From contig JAIZOF010000001.1 of the NCBI GenBank assembly GCA_020525365.1, positions 1,139,456 to 1,203,455 on the forward strand: a stretch of 64,000 nt of DNA, written 5' to 3'. Of the stretch, positions 9,398-18,801 are shown one piece after another. Position 1 is the first letter of the stretch; each line of letters opens with the position of its first letter. The notes beneath the pieces were generated by a model that saw only the letters and a program-made list of their open reading frames with translations, did no database searches and had not been told where the DNA came from. The position numbers and the translations under genes were made by a program. Source of the stretch: Sulfurovum sp. Lineage in GTDB: Bacteria > Campylobacterota > Campylobacteria > Campylobacterales > Sulfurovaceae.

Positions 9398-10281
9398 AAA
9401 TTGCAGTTATAGGTGCTGGAAAGTGGGGACAAGCACTGTATCATGCCTACTCACAGAAGAATAATGTAGTAATTCATTCTCGTACAGAAAGAGAGATAGA
9501 GAACTTTGTTCGGCTTGATGAGACGCTAGAACAAGAATATTTGATTATGGCAATCCCAGCACAATATATACGGCAGTGGATGGAGGAGAATTTTATTGAC
9601 AAAGACCAGAAGATCCTTGTGGCAGCAAAAGGTATAGAGGTTTCTACAGGAGCATTTCTTAATGAAATATATGAAACATTTGTTTCTAAAGAACGTCTAG
9701 CATATATTTCAGGTCCCTCTTTTGCTGCAGAAGTGGTAAAATCATTACCCACTGCATTAATGATTAGTTCCCATAATCTTGAGTTGGCACATGTTTTTTC
9801 AGATGCTCTACCTAATTATATTAAGGGGTACGTAAGTGACGATGTTATTGGCGCAGAAGTCTCTGGTGCCTACAAAAATGTTATTGCGATTGCTGGTGGT
9901 GTGTGTGATGGGCTAGGGCTAGGAAACAATGCACGAGCGGCGCTCATATCACGTGGTCTTGTAGAGATGACCCGTTTTGGAGAGGCATTTGGTGCCAAGA
10001 CGGAGACATTTCTTTCACTTGGTGGTGCGGGCGATCTCTTCTTGACTGCTAGTTCTACACTTTCACGAAACTATCGGGTAGGTTTAGGGCTTGCCAAAGG
10101 CAAAAGTATGAAGCAGATACTTCAAGAACTTGGAGAGGTTGCTGAAGGAGTTGGTACTGTACAAGCACTCCATAAAATTGCTGAAGCCAAAGGGCTCTAT
10201 CTTCCTATTGCTACACAAACCTATATGATGGTCAAGAATGAGAAAAGTCCCCATGAGAGTGTTCAAGAACTACTTCGCTGA
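9394..10281 (+). CDS. gpsA: NAD(P)H-dependent glycerol-3-phosphate dehydrogenase
   Basis: GpsA reduces dihydroxyacetone phosphate to sn-glycerol-3-phosphate, the backbone for phospholipids. The N-terminal dinucleotide motif is IGAGKWGQALYHAYS. The catalytic lysine region is GAEVSGAYKNVIAIAGGVCDGLGLGNNARAAL, quoted here in part as EVSGAYKNVIAIAGG. The protein is 295 residues, slightly short as in other Campylobacterota. It is coupled to the upstream RCK gene by ATGA and is convergent with nspC. Confidence 0.94.
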   Translation: MKIAVIGAGKWGQALYHAYSQKNNVVIHSRTEREIENFVRLDETLEQEYLIMAIPAQYIRQWMEENFIDKDQKILVAAKGIEVSTGAFLNEIYETFVSKERLAYISGPSFAAEVVKSLPTALMISSHNLELAHVFSDALPNYIKGYVSDDVIGAEVSGAYKNVIAIAGGVCDGLGLGNNARAALISRGLVEMTRFGEAFGAKTETFLSLGGAGDLFLTASSTLSRNYRVGLGLAKGKSMKQILQELGEVAEGVGTVQALHKIAEAKGLYLPIATQTYMMVKNEKSPHESVQELLR

Positions 10282-10317
10282 AAAGTAACAACAAGGCATA
10301 TAGAGCAGTACCATTCT

Positions 10318-11460
10318 CTATGAAAGTCTATTTTTAAAATCTTTATATCCAAACTCTTTTACAACCTCAATACTTCCATCTACTCTTTTTATGGCAATAC
10401 TTGGTAATTTGATACCATTAAAAGTGGTTGCCTTAACCATGGTATAGTGCATTTGATCTTCAAAAATAATCCTGTCTCCAATCCTGAGTGGCTCATCGAA
10501 GCTGTAATCACCCATGATATCTCCTGCTAAACAAGTATTGCCTGCTAAGCGGTAGGTATAGGGTTTCTCTCCTGTATCTGCTGCACCATACACCTCCGCG
10601 CGGTAAGGCATAATGATAGTATCTGGCATATGTGCCTCTGCTGAAATATCAAGAATAGCAATATCAATACCATTGCGGACAACATCAAGTACAGTAGCAA
10701 CAAGTAAACCAGTCCCCCAACCTATAGCTTCTCCTGGTTCAAGATAGATTTCAACATGATATTTTTTCTTAAATTTTTTAATCAGATAGATAAGTTTCTC
10801 TACATCATAGCCTTTACGGGTAATATGATGGCCACCACCAAAGTTAATCCATTTCATTTGCGAGATATAGTGTCCAAATTTTTCCTCAAAATTTACAAGA
10901 ACTGCTTCAAGAGCATTACTGTCTTGTTCACAGAGAGCATGAAAGTGTAGTCCGTCAAGTAGGGAGAGCAGTGTAATATCAAAACTCTCTATAGTCACTC
11001 CAAGTCTTGAATAGGGGGCACAGGGGTTGTATATCTCTTTAGGGGAGGCTGAATATTCCGGATTAACTCTCAAGCCCAAGGAGAGAAGAGGGTTTACCTC
11101 TTTTGCTATTTGAGCAAAAGATTTAAATTGTGTTAAGGAGTTAAAAACCAAATGATGGGAGATAATAGCTATTTTTTCAATCTCCTCCTTTTTAAACGCA
11201 GGAGAATATGTATGTACCTCTTTTTGAAACTCTTCTGCTGCTAATTGTGCTTCATGTAGTCCACTAGCACAGCAACCATCGAGATAGGGGCGAATACTGT
11301 TGAAACTTTTCCATAGAGCATACCCTTTCAATGCAAGAAGAACCTTGGCACCACTTTGTTCTTTGATATACTGAATTATCTTAAGATTATCAATAAGTTT
11401 CTTCTCATCAAGTAGCCAGTATGGTGTAGAAATGAGGGACTGTAGATTACTTTCTAATAT
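10318..11460 (-). CDS. nspC: Carboxynorspermidine decarboxylase (ATA start)
   Basis: NspC is a PLP fold-III decarboxylase in the carboxyspermidine route to spermidine. The PLP lysine lies in LLALKGYALWKSF, and the motifs NFGGGHHI, YLEPGEAIGW and GNTCLAGDIMG are present. The frame stays open and homologous upstream of the first TTG (11331), including TPYWLLDEKKL, so the protein should begin near 11460. A TTG start would remove the barrel N-terminus and leave the PLP lysine as residue 2. No ATG, GTG or TTG exists in that stretch. The best start is ATA at 11460, 6 bases after GGGAG and about 20 bases after a TATAAT box. This gives 380 residues, the family length. Confidence 0.88.
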   Translation of the reverse strand: MLESNLQSLISTPYWLLDEKKLIDNLKIIQYIKEQSGAKVLLALKGYALWKSFNSIRPYLDGCCASGLHEAQLAAEEFQKEVHTYSPAFKKEEIEKIAIISHHLVFNSLTQFKSFAQIAKEVNPLLSLGLRVNPEYSASPKEIYNPCAPYSRLGVTIESFDITLLSLLDGLHFHALCEQDSNALEAVLVNFEEKFGHYISQMKWINFGGGHHITRKGYDVEKLIYLIKKFKKKYHVEIYLEPGEAIGWGTGLLVATVLDVVRNGIDIAILDISAEAHMPDTIIMPYRAEVYGAADTGEKPYTYRLAGNTCLAGDIMGDYSFDEPLRIGDRIIFEDQMHYTMVKATTFNGIKLPSIAIKRVDGSIEVVKEFGYKDFKNRLS

Positions 11461-11479
11461 TTTCTGCTCCCACTTATAT

Positions 11480-11485
11480 ATTATA
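11480..11485 (-). promoter_or_regulatory. -10 box of nspC
   Basis: TATAAT on the minus strand. With GGGAG at 11467-11471 it frames the ATA start at 11460 and leaves room for only a short leader, so no start further upstream is possible. Confidence 0.6.
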
Positions 11486-11642
11486 ATGCTTAATTAACTA
11501 TTTTACTTAATTTCTACTTTAGTAAAAGTAATATTAATCTCACAACAAAAACAGGGGCATAAGCCAAAAATATCTGTTAAATACAAAGTAAACCCCTTTC
11601 CGCTAAAATACCACTAAAATGCCATCCTCTAAAAGGTTACCC

Positions 11643-12710
11643 ATGAAACTCATCTATCCACTCAATATTAAAAATGAATTCCTCTTTAATGCTTCATCAC
11701 GAGACTTTACTGTTGAGGAGATACCGCTATATGAATTTAGCGGAGAAGGGGAACACCTGGTATTAAAAATACGAAAAAAAGAGATGACCACATGGGAAAT
11801 GCTCGATGCCATCTCAACCCATCTTGGTATCAGACGGCGTGATATTGGATATGCGGGACTTAAAGACAAGCATGCTATGACTATACAGTACATTTCACTA
11901 CCAATAAAGTTTGAAACAAAAATGACAACCTTTACTCACGAAAAGATTAAGATACTTGATACCTTTTGTCATCATAATAAAATACGTATTGGACACCTCA
12001 AAGGAAACTATTTTGAAATACGCCTTAAAAAAGTACTTGGGGTACAAAAAGACAAACTTAACTCCGTACTTAAATGGATCAAAGCCAATGGTGTACCCAA
12101 TTACTTTGGTAACCAGCGTTTTGGTGTCAATGGCAATAATTGGGAAGAGGGTAAAAAGCTACTTGAAGGCACACTCAAAATGCGTGATAAAAAAACATCT
12201 GAATTCCTCATGGGATCCTATCAAAGCTATCTCTTCAATAAGTGGCTTACCAAGCGTATGGAGCTTAATCTCCTACTTGAAAAATTTAGCGAAGTAGAGG
12301 TAGAACAGATTATGAAACTACCCAAAGGATCACTCAATGGAATCAAGAAGCAGCCTCATTTCTACAAGCTCATCGAAGGTGACCTAATGATGCACTATCC
12401 CTACGGTAGGCTCTTTGAGGCAGAAGAGCTTGAAACAGAAGCTCAACGCTTTGTTGTTAAAGATATTGCCCCTACAGGACTCATTGCTGGAAACAAGACA
12501 AAACGCTCTACAGGACTAGCAGGATACTTTGAGCGCATATTTGATGAAGAGATGAAGCTTTTTGGTACCAGACGATATGCATGGGTACAAGTAAACAACA
12601 TTAAAAAACATTATATTGAAGAGCGAGCACACTATGAACTTTCCTTTACGCTGCCTAAGGGCTCATATGCAACAAATGTACTAGATATTTTGAGGGGAGA
12701 TCTCTTGTAG
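11643..12710 (+). CDS. truD: tRNA pseudouridine synthase D
   Basis: TruD makes pseudouridine 13 in tRNA(Glu). The catalytic aspartate motif is GYAGLKDKHAMT, and the family motifs NYFGNQRFG and GSYQSYLFNKWL follow. The ATG at 11643 (MKLIYPLNIKNEF) is preferred to the one at 11619, because AAAAGG lies 7 bases upstream and homologous sequence begins there. Length is 355 residues. It is convergent with murA. Confidence 0.93.
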   Translation: MKLIYPLNIKNEFLFNASSRDFTVEEIPLYEFSGEGEHLVLKIRKKEMTTWEMLDAISTHLGIRRRDIGYAGLKDKHAMTIQYISLPIKFETKMTTFTHEKIKILDTFCHHNKIRIGHLKGNYFEIRLKKVLGVQKDKLNSVLKWIKANGVPNYFGNQRFGVNGNNWEEGKKLLEGTLKMRDKKTSEFLMGSYQSYLFNKWLTKRMELNLLLEKFSEVEVEQIMKLPKGSLNGIKKQPHFYKLIEGDLMMHYPYGRLFEAEELETEAQRFVVKDIAPTGLIAGNKTKRSTGLAGYFERIFDEEMKLFGTRRYAWVQVNNIKKHYIEERAHYELSFTLPKGSYATNVLDILRGDLL

Positions 12711-12782
12711 TAGATAATAGTAATAAATATTAATAATGTTTACCTAGATTAAAAAAACTATACCAGAGTATTAAAATAACTT

Positions 12783-14048
12783 CTACGCTTTTTTACGCAC
12801 AATATCTGCACCAAGAGCAACCAGTTTTCCCTCAAGGTTATCATAGCCCCTATCAAGATGGTAGATACGCCTAATATTAGTCGTACCTTCTGCCACTAGT
12901 CCTGCAAGAACAAGAGCGGAAGAGGCCCTTAAATCAGTTGCCATTACATCAGCACCATGAAGTTTTTCAACCCCTTTAATGGCTGCTGTGTTACCTTTAA
13001 GCCAAATATCAGCACCCAAACGGTTAAGTTCGCTTACATGCATAAAACGGTTTTCAAAAAGACGCTCCTCGATGAGGCTTTCTCCTTTGGCTACAACTGC
13101 AACTGCCATCAGTTGTGCCTGCATATCTGTGGGAAAACCAGGATACTCTACTGTGACAATATTCACCGGACATATCTTCTTGGCAGGATGAATGGTAATT
13201 GTATTCTCCTTTATGGTAAAACCAAATCCCATCGATTCAAGCTTATCGATAGTCGCACGCATATGTTCAGGGTTTACTGCTTCAAGAGTAATTTCAGAAT
13301 TGGTGATAGCGCCAGCACAAAGATATGTTCCTGCTTCAATACGATCTGGAATAATCTCTATTTCAGGAAAGGTCAATGGTATACCGTTGGTACCTTCAAT
13401 AATCAATTCATTTGTGCCTATGCCATCCACTTTTACCCCTGCGGAGGTAAGCATTTTACACAATTGTACTATCTCAGGCTCTTTGGCAGCATTAATAATA
13501 GTGGTAGTTCCGCTAGCAAGGGCTGCCGCCATAAGCGTATTCTCTGTGCCACCTACAGTAATAGTATCAAAAATAATCTTTGTGCCACTTAGTCCACCCT
13601 TTGGTGCTACGGCATGGACGTATCCACCTTTTATTTCAATGATTGCACCCATTGCTTCAAGTGCCTTAAGATGTAAATCTATTGGTCTTTGCCCAATGGC
13701 ACACCCCCCTGGTAGGGAGACTTCACACTCACCAAAACGTGCAAGTAAGGGTCCAAGCACTAAAATGGAAGCACGCATCTGTGCGACAATCTCATAAACA
13801 GCCTTATGGGAATTGATAGTGCTATTATCAACACAAGCAACTGTCTCTTCATGCTTGACTTTTCCTCCAAGCATGTCTAAAAGCTTAAGAAGTGTATGAA
13901 TATCTACTACATTTGGCAAATTCGTAAGCATAACTGGCTTATCGCTAAGTATTGTTGCGGCAATAACTGGCAAGGCAGCATTTTTGGCTCCACTGATGGT
14001 AACCATACTACTGAGTTTTTTACCTCCTCTAATTTGCAAATAGTCCAT
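12783..14048 (-). CDS. murA: UDP-N-acetylglucosamine 1-carboxyvinyltransferase
   Basis: MurA transfers enolpyruvyl from PEP to UDP-GlcNAc, the first committed step of peptidoglycan synthesis. The N-terminus [27 protein letters not shown] is typical; SGAKNAALP carries the active-site lysine. The catalytic loop [14 protein letters not shown] keeps the cysteine that fosfomycin alkylates. Length 421 is normal. GAGGAG precedes the ATG. The upstream gap of 233 bases separates it from a divergent unknown gene. Confidence 0.96.
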   Translation of the reverse strand: MDYLQIRGGKKLSSMVTISGAKNAALPVIAATILSDKPVMLTNLPNVVDIHTLLKLLDMLGGKVKHEETVACVDNSTINSHKAVYEIVAQMRASILVLGPLLARFGECEVSLPGGCAIGQRPIDLHLKALEAMGAIIEIKGGYVHAVAPKGGLSGTKIIFDTITVGGTENTLMAAALASGTTTIINAAKEPEIVQLCKMLTSAGVKVDGIGTNELIIEGTNGIPLTFPEIEIIPDRIEAGTYLCAGAITNSEITLEAVNPEHMRATIDKLESMGFGFTIKENTITIHPAKKICPVNIVTVEYPGFPTDMQAQLMAVAVVAKGESLIEERLFENRFMHVSELNRLGADIWLKGNTAAIKGVEKLHGADVMATDLRASSALVLAGLVAEGTTNIRRIYHLDRGYDNLEGKLVALGADIVRKKA

Positions 14049-14281
14049 GGTTACGCTCCTCTATGTAATACTCAAATGGATTCTATCCTAAGATTGGTTA
14101 AGAGGAGGATGATAGAAATAAATATTTGAAAATATTAAAAGTGTTACTCTTTTTACATTAAAAAATAGAAAAATTGATATTATTCACTATAATTTAAAGA
14201 AACTATTATAAAATTTTCTGTACTATATTTTCTAATATTTTATTGCTACTGGTCAGAGATTTACTATAATAAAGGGGGATT

Positions 14282-14857
14282 ATGTCAAGCAGTCTAGATA
14301 AGCTTAAGGCTCTCACAAACAAGTTAGAAGAGGAGATTGGGCAGAAAAAAAGTCAAACAATCATGCCTCATGTCGTTCATGAAAAGAGAGAAGAAACTAC
14401 TGTAGTTTCCATGGTTGCTCCTGTGAATAAATCTAGAAAAAAGAAGACTGAAAAAGCTTTCTCAAACGACATAAGACACAATAATAAAGAGAGGGTTAGG
14501 GTACTTTATGAAAAATTAAAAATTTATGAAAAATCTCCTGATTTTAATAATATTTTTCTCTACAAAGCAATGAATCTTTCAGGAATAGGGCTTAAGGAGG
14601 AGGACTTTGGAGAGGCAAGGGAAGGAAAATATATTCAGGTGATTGCCATCACCTATGAGCCAGACAAGAATGGCAAAAAAAGGGCAAAAAATATCTCTTT
14701 AGGCTATTTTGGAAAAGCGGAGACATTGGAATTTAGGCTGAAAAATGAGATTATTGAGTTTGTACTACGTTGGCGCTATGAAAAGGTTTTCCAAAATGCA
14801 GAACACTATAAGGATCTTATTGCAAAAATTGATACACCTTCAGACACACTTTTTTAG
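14282..14857 (+). CDS. Unknown 191-residue protein
   Basis: An N-terminal lysine/glutamate-rich region (likely coiled coil, residues 1-30) and a basic linker (SRKKKTEKAF) precede a C-terminal domain of about 110 residues with alternating charged and aromatic residues. No signal peptide or membrane segment is seen. The start follows AAAGGGGG closely. It is divergent from murA, with an AT-rich 233-base gap that shows no RNA gene. I do not recognise the family; it may be a lineage-specific DNA- or RNA-associated protein. Confidence 0.6.
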   Translation: MSSSLDKLKALTNKLEEEIGQKKSQTIMPHVVHEKREETTVVSMVAPVNKSRKKKTEKAFSNDIRHNNKERVRVLYEKLKIYEKSPDFNNIFLYKAMNLSGIGLKEEDFGEAREGKYIQVIAITYEPDKNGKKRAKNISLGYFGKAETLEFRLKNEIIEFVLRWRYEKVFQNAEHYKDLIAKIDTPSDTLF

Positions 14858-14938
14858 AATTTTCTAACGCTTCACTAATTTAAATTTTGCTACAATCAAC
14901 TTCTATTTATTAATACAAAAAACCTTAGGATTAGACAT

Positions 14939-15277
14939 ATGCAGTTAAAACTGATACCTGAAGCACTTCTTAAACAACTTGGTTACCCTGCTACAAAACA
15001 GACCCTTGAGCAAATTAACCGTATTTTGAAAAATACACAAGGCTTAGACAAGTTCCTTCCACATATCCCTTCTTTCCTTGATGCATTGGTTGTAGAAAAA
15101 GGCTATATTGCCATGTCAAACTCTGAAGATTATCTTAAAATTAAATGCAATGAAGATACTTCAGCAGACAACTTAACTGCTTTTACTGAGTTGGTCAACC
15201 ACTGGGCAGAAAAATATAAACTTATACTCAAAAAAGTAGATAATAAAAATACCTACTATATCGTCGGTCACAATTAA
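14939..15277 (+). CDS. Unknown 112-residue protein upstream of helicase
   Basis: A small soluble protein (MQLKLIPEALLKQLGYPATK) with helical N-terminal half and a C-terminal segment ending YYIVGHN. Its stop codon directly abuts the GTG start of the helicase gene, so it is translationally coupled to it. A role with the helicase is possible but is only inferred from position. Confidence 0.6.
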   Translation: MQLKLIPEALLKQLGYPATKQTLEQINRILKNTQGLDKFLPHIPSFLDALVVEKGYIAMSNSEDYLKIKCNEDTSADNLTAFTELVNHWAEKYKLILKKVDNKNTYYIVGHN

Positions 15278-17311
15278 GTGCCACTCTCGGCTCTCAATGA
15301 TGAACAGCTGAGTGCTGCCACTGCTCCCCTTGGACACAATCTTATTATTGCTTCTGCTGGTACAGGAAAAACTTCAACGATTGTTGGACGTATCGCTTAC
15401 CTAATCCAAAGTGGGGTAGATCCCTCTAGTATCTTACTACTAACTTTTACCAATAAGGCTGCTGGAGAGATGCTTACTCGCTTGGAACATTTTTTTTCCA
15501 AGAATGTGGTTTCCAAAATAGAATCAGGCACCTTTCATGCTATCAGCTATCGCTGGCTTAAACAGATACATCCCAATCTCACACTTAAGCAACCTAGTGA
15601 ATTAAAAACACTTTTTCGTAGTATCTATGAAAAACGTAATTTTGAACGAATGAACCTCTCTATAGCTCCTTTTTCGGCTACCTATCTGTATGAGATGTAT
15701 TCACTTTATCAAAATGCTTCACTGGATGATTTTGATATATGGTTTTTAAAGAAGTATCCTGATCATGAAAATATTATGGATGTCTATATGCATATTGTTG
15801 ATGAGTTTGAAGAAGAGAAAATAGTCTATGGTTTTGCTTCCTTTAATGACTTATTGTTGCGCATTAAAGCACATTTAGAGACAAATAGTATTCTGTTTGA
15901 TGAAGTATTGGTAGACGAATATCAGGACACAAACACTCTTCAGGGTGCGCTTATAGATTCCCTCAAGCCAAAGTCACTCTTCTGTGTGGGAGACTATGAC
16001 CAAAGTATCTATGCATTCAATGGTGCAAATATTGAAAATATTGCCACATTCTCTAAACGTTATCCTAATGCACAGATTTTCACCCTTAAAACAAACTACC
16101 GATCTACCTCTCCTATTCTTTCACTTGCTAACCGAGTCATTGAGCGCAATAAGCGAATCTACCCCAAAAAACTGGAAGTGGGACGAAAAGACAAATCATA
16201 TCCACCTAAACTACTCATTTATAATGATCTCTTCGAGCAGTATCAAGCAATTGCACACTCCATCAAGCATACCCATATACCCAACAGTGATATTGCTGTC
16301 ATTTTTCGAAATAACTCCTCGGCAGATGGTATTGAGGCAAATTTAAGAGAACTAAAGATAAGTTGTAAGCGCAAAGGAGGCACCAGCTTCTTTGATGCTA
16401 AAGAGATTAAGTTTCTACTTGATGTACTTTCACTGCTTATTAACCCTAAAGATATGATGGCGTTTATTCATATTTTTGAATATGGAGGTGGCATAGGGTC
16501 AGCTCTCTCTAAGGAGATGTTTCAATGTTTTAACTACTTTGGGCGTGGCAATTTTATGGATGGAGTACTGCACCCCATCGAAAAGGATCTTCCCAAACTT
16601 ACTCCCAAAAAAAATATGCAACTTGGACTCTTTGATGATGACCTTGAAGTAGGCTCTGCCGCACGCTTCAAAGAGCTGAATTTACCATCTGAGGTCTATA
16701 GCCACCCACTACTCAAACATCCCAAGCTAACACAAGAGGGAGTAAAATTTTTTACAAACTTCTACCAACTTATACAAACAATTAAAATGGAGCAATACCC
16801 TTCATCTGTACTAAAGAAAATTATCTCATCTAGGCTATACGAAGATATTATAGGAATACTTTCTAAACAACGTGGACGATTAAAAAATGGGGAGATAGAC
16901 GAAGAAAAATATAAAATAGCAAGAGAACGTATTGTCAGAAAAGTACGTCTTCTGCTTGACCTTTCAATGCAATACAAAGAGCTTCGTCGTTTCGTTAATG
17001 CCATGATACTTGGTGGTGGGGAGTTAAGTGAAGGAGAGGGAGTCAACCTACTAACCGTACATGCCTCTAAAGGACTTGAGTTTTCAGAAGTATATGTAGT
17101 CGACCTCGTAGATGGTCGTTTTCCTAATCGAAAGATGATGAGCTCTATAGAGGAAGAGAGAAGGCTTTTTTATGTAGCAGTCACCCGTGCCAAAGATAGA
17201 CTGTATCTCTCACTGGCAAAGTACGATAAGATCAAAAAATTAGAGTACAGACCATCGCAATTCTTGCATGAGGCAGGATTAATTAAGGAAGCGTTTATAG
17301 AAAGAGGATAA
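15278..17311 (+). CDS. UvrD/Rep/PcrA family superfamily 1 DNA helicase
   Basis: A 677-residue ATP-dependent 3'-5' helicase. The motifs run in order: Walker A (ASAGTGKTSTIV), Ia (LLLTFTNKAAGEM), II (LVDEYQDTN), III (CVGDYDQSIYAFNGAN), IV (LKTNYRST), V (LLTVHASKGLEF) and VI (ERRLFYVAVTRAKD). It fits the campylobacterial Rep/UvrD type used in repair and replication restart. The start is a GTG directly after the upstream stop. It shares an operon with the 112-residue unknown gene. Confidence 0.92.
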   Translation: MPLSALNDEQLSAATAPLGHNLIIASAGTGKTSTIVGRIAYLIQSGVDPSSILLLTFTNKAAGEMLTRLEHFFSKNVVSKIESGTFHAISYRWLKQIHPNLTLKQPSELKTLFRSIYEKRNFERMNLSIAPFSATYLYEMYSLYQNASLDDFDIWFLKKYPDHENIMDVYMHIVDEFEEEKIVYGFASFNDLLLRIKAHLETNSILFDEVLVDEYQDTNTLQGALIDSLKPKSLFCVGDYDQSIYAFNGANIENIATFSKRYPNAQIFTLKTNYRSTSPILSLANRVIERNKRIYPKKLEVGRKDKSYPPKLLIYNDLFEQYQAIAHSIKHTHIPNSDIAVIFRNNSSADGIEANLRELKISCKRKGGTSFFDAKEIKFLLDVLSLLINPKDMMAFIHIFEYGGGIGSALSKEMFQCFNYFGRGNFMDGVLHPIEKDLPKLTPKKNMQLGLFDDDLEVGSAARFKELNLPSEVYSHPLLKHPKLTQEGVKFFTNFYQLIQTIKMEQYPSSVLKKIISSRLYEDIIGILSKQRGRLKNGEIDEEKYKIARERIVRKVRLLLDLSMQYKELRRFVNAMILGGGELSEGEGVNLLTVHASKGLEFSEVYVVDLVDGRFPNRKMMSSIEEERRLFYVAVTRAKDRLYLSLAKYDKIKKLEYRPSQFLHEAGLIKEAFIERG

Positions 17312-17344
17312 AAACTTCTCAAAAAATAAAAAATGAATGTCAGT

Positions 17345-18097
17345 CTAACTACTCTCCCACCGCTTATCCCGTATACTCATCTGTTTACTAATTTCATCAT
17401 GGGCAATATCAAAGAGGTCAATCTCCTTAATGAGAGAGCTAAATTTCTTATAGCCATAGTTAAGTGGGGAAAAGGAAGATTTATTATTGATATATTGTCC
17501 GACAGAAGCAAGGTTTGCCCAGCCATAATCATCGGCAGTCTGCTCCACTGCTGTACGTAGCAAATTCACCAACCAACTATCCTGCCTGAGTACTTTCCCA
17601 CTTTTTTTACGTTTTTCTTTTTGTACTGGAGTCTCTGAAATATCTACATCATCACTACTGCCAACAAGATTTTCTGTAAAAATAAACTGAGAGCAGGCAA
17701 CCATAAAAGGCTTGGGTGTCTTTTTTTCTCCAAAACCAAAGACCTTGATACCCTCAGCTTGTACACGCATTACTACCGGTGTAAAGTCACTGTCACTAGT
17801 AGCGAAGGCAAAAGCATCTATATTTTTGGTGTGCAACAAATCGATAGCATCAATGGTCATAAGAATATCTGTAGCATTCTTATTTTTAGAGTAGTCAAAC
17901 TGCTGAATAGGCTTAATAGCAAACTCTAACAACTTATCTTCCCAATTTTTAAGGTTTCCCTTTGTCCAGTTTCCATAGGCCTGACGAATATTCACCACAC
18001 CATATTTACTCAACTCATTAATAATACCCTCAATCGAACGATATGAAATGTTATCGCAGTCAATAAAAAGAGCAATGTGATCTTCTTTTTTAGTCAT
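17345..18097 (-). CDS. NYN-domain nuclease-like protein with LOTUS/OST-HTH domain
   Basis: A 250-residue protein. Residues 1-145 are a NYN (PIN-like) domain, with acidic positions in ALFIDCDNIS and FATSDSDFTPVVMRVQAEGIK. The C-terminal 80 residues (WANLASVGQYINNK... KFSSLIKEIDLFDI) match the LOTUS/OST-HTH fold thought to bind RNA. The family is related to LabA/Limkain and is expected to act on RNA; the substrate here is unknown. The ATG at 18097 is preferred (AAAGAAGA upstream). The longer frame would run into rsmD. Confidence 0.82.
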   Translation of the reverse strand: MTKKEDHIALFIDCDNISYRSIEGIINELSKYGVVNIRQAYGNWTKGNLKNWEDKLLEFAIKPIQQFDYSKNKNATDILMTIDAIDLLHTKNIDAFAFATSDSDFTPVVMRVQAEGIKVFGFGEKKTPKPFMVACSQFIFTENLVGSSDDVDISETPVQKEKRKKSGKVLRQDSWLVNLLRTAVEQTADDYGWANLASVGQYINNKSSFSPLNYGYKKFSSLIKEIDLFDIAHDEISKQMSIRDKRWESS

Positions 18098-18134
18098 GTA
18101 TCTTCTTTTCTTGTTTAAAGTATAATATAGTGAC

Positions 18135-18785
18135 CTATTTGATTGGTCGATAGCACGTAAGTGTTGATCGACCAAATTTTTTCTTTTTTATTTTTGTTAA
18201 AACACCAATTGTTTCAGGCATAGTCAGACTAGTCATATGCTCAACAGCAACCATTTCACATACTTCGGGCTCTATCTGCTCAATAAGTGTAATAGTCTTA
18301 TTGTAGACATTGTCCATACCATCACGAGTAGAAAAGGGGGGATCAAAGTAAAAATAGCTCTTATTGCCTTGTCGTTTAGCAAGCTCATAAACCATTTTGA
18401 AGTTTTCAAAACTATCGCCATAGAAAGTATGACAACGAGATGGATCGGTCTGACCTATATTATTTTCTAGTGAACGAAAGGCAATCCTATTGTACTCCAT
18501 AAAGTAGCACTGAGATGCACCACGACTGAGAGCCTCAATCCCAACCGAACCACTGCCAGCAAAAACTTCAATAAAGTTTCGATCAATAATTTCAAATTGA
18601 ATAATATTAAAGAAAGACTCACGTAAAATTGATTTAGAACTGCGTGTCGTAGAGATATCTGGTATCTCAATACGTTTGCCCTTAAATACTCCAGCAATAA
18701 TGGTAGTAGTAAAGAGCTTAACTTTCTCTCTATCTTTTAGAATATTGGTTTTTCTCATGGGCTGTATTTTAGCAAACTTCTCCAT
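18135..18785 (-). CDS. rsmD: 16S rRNA (guanine966-N2)-methyltransferase
   Basis: RsmD methylates G966 of 16S rRNA using SAM. The SAM motif is FIEVFAGSGSVGIEALSRGA and the catalytic motif FYFDPPF (the NPPY/DPPF box), with IAGVFKGKRIEIP near the start as in the family. An alternative start at MRKTN (18758) is possible because the first nine residues are not family-like. It is transcribed in the same direction as the NYN gene and the NlpC/P60 gene. Confidence 0.88.
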   Translation of the reverse strand: MEKFAKIQPMRKTNILKDREKVKLFTTTIIAGVFKGKRIEIPDISTTRSSKSILRESFFNIIQFEIIDRNFIEVFAGSGSVGIEALSRGASQCYFMEYNRIAFRSLENNIGQTDPSRCHTFYGDSFENFKMVYELAKRQGNKSYFYFDPPFSTRDGMDNVYNKTITLIEQIEPEVCEMVAVEHMTSLTMPETIGVLTKIKKKKFGRSTLTCYRPIK

Positions 18786-18801
18786 AGGAAGGGTTTATCT
18801 A

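Noticed and set aside
12957-13797. Long ORFs on the plus strand opposite murA (12957-13592, 13192-13797)
   Set aside because: They are antisense shadows of the well-conserved murA coding sequence and lack family motifs and ribosome sites.
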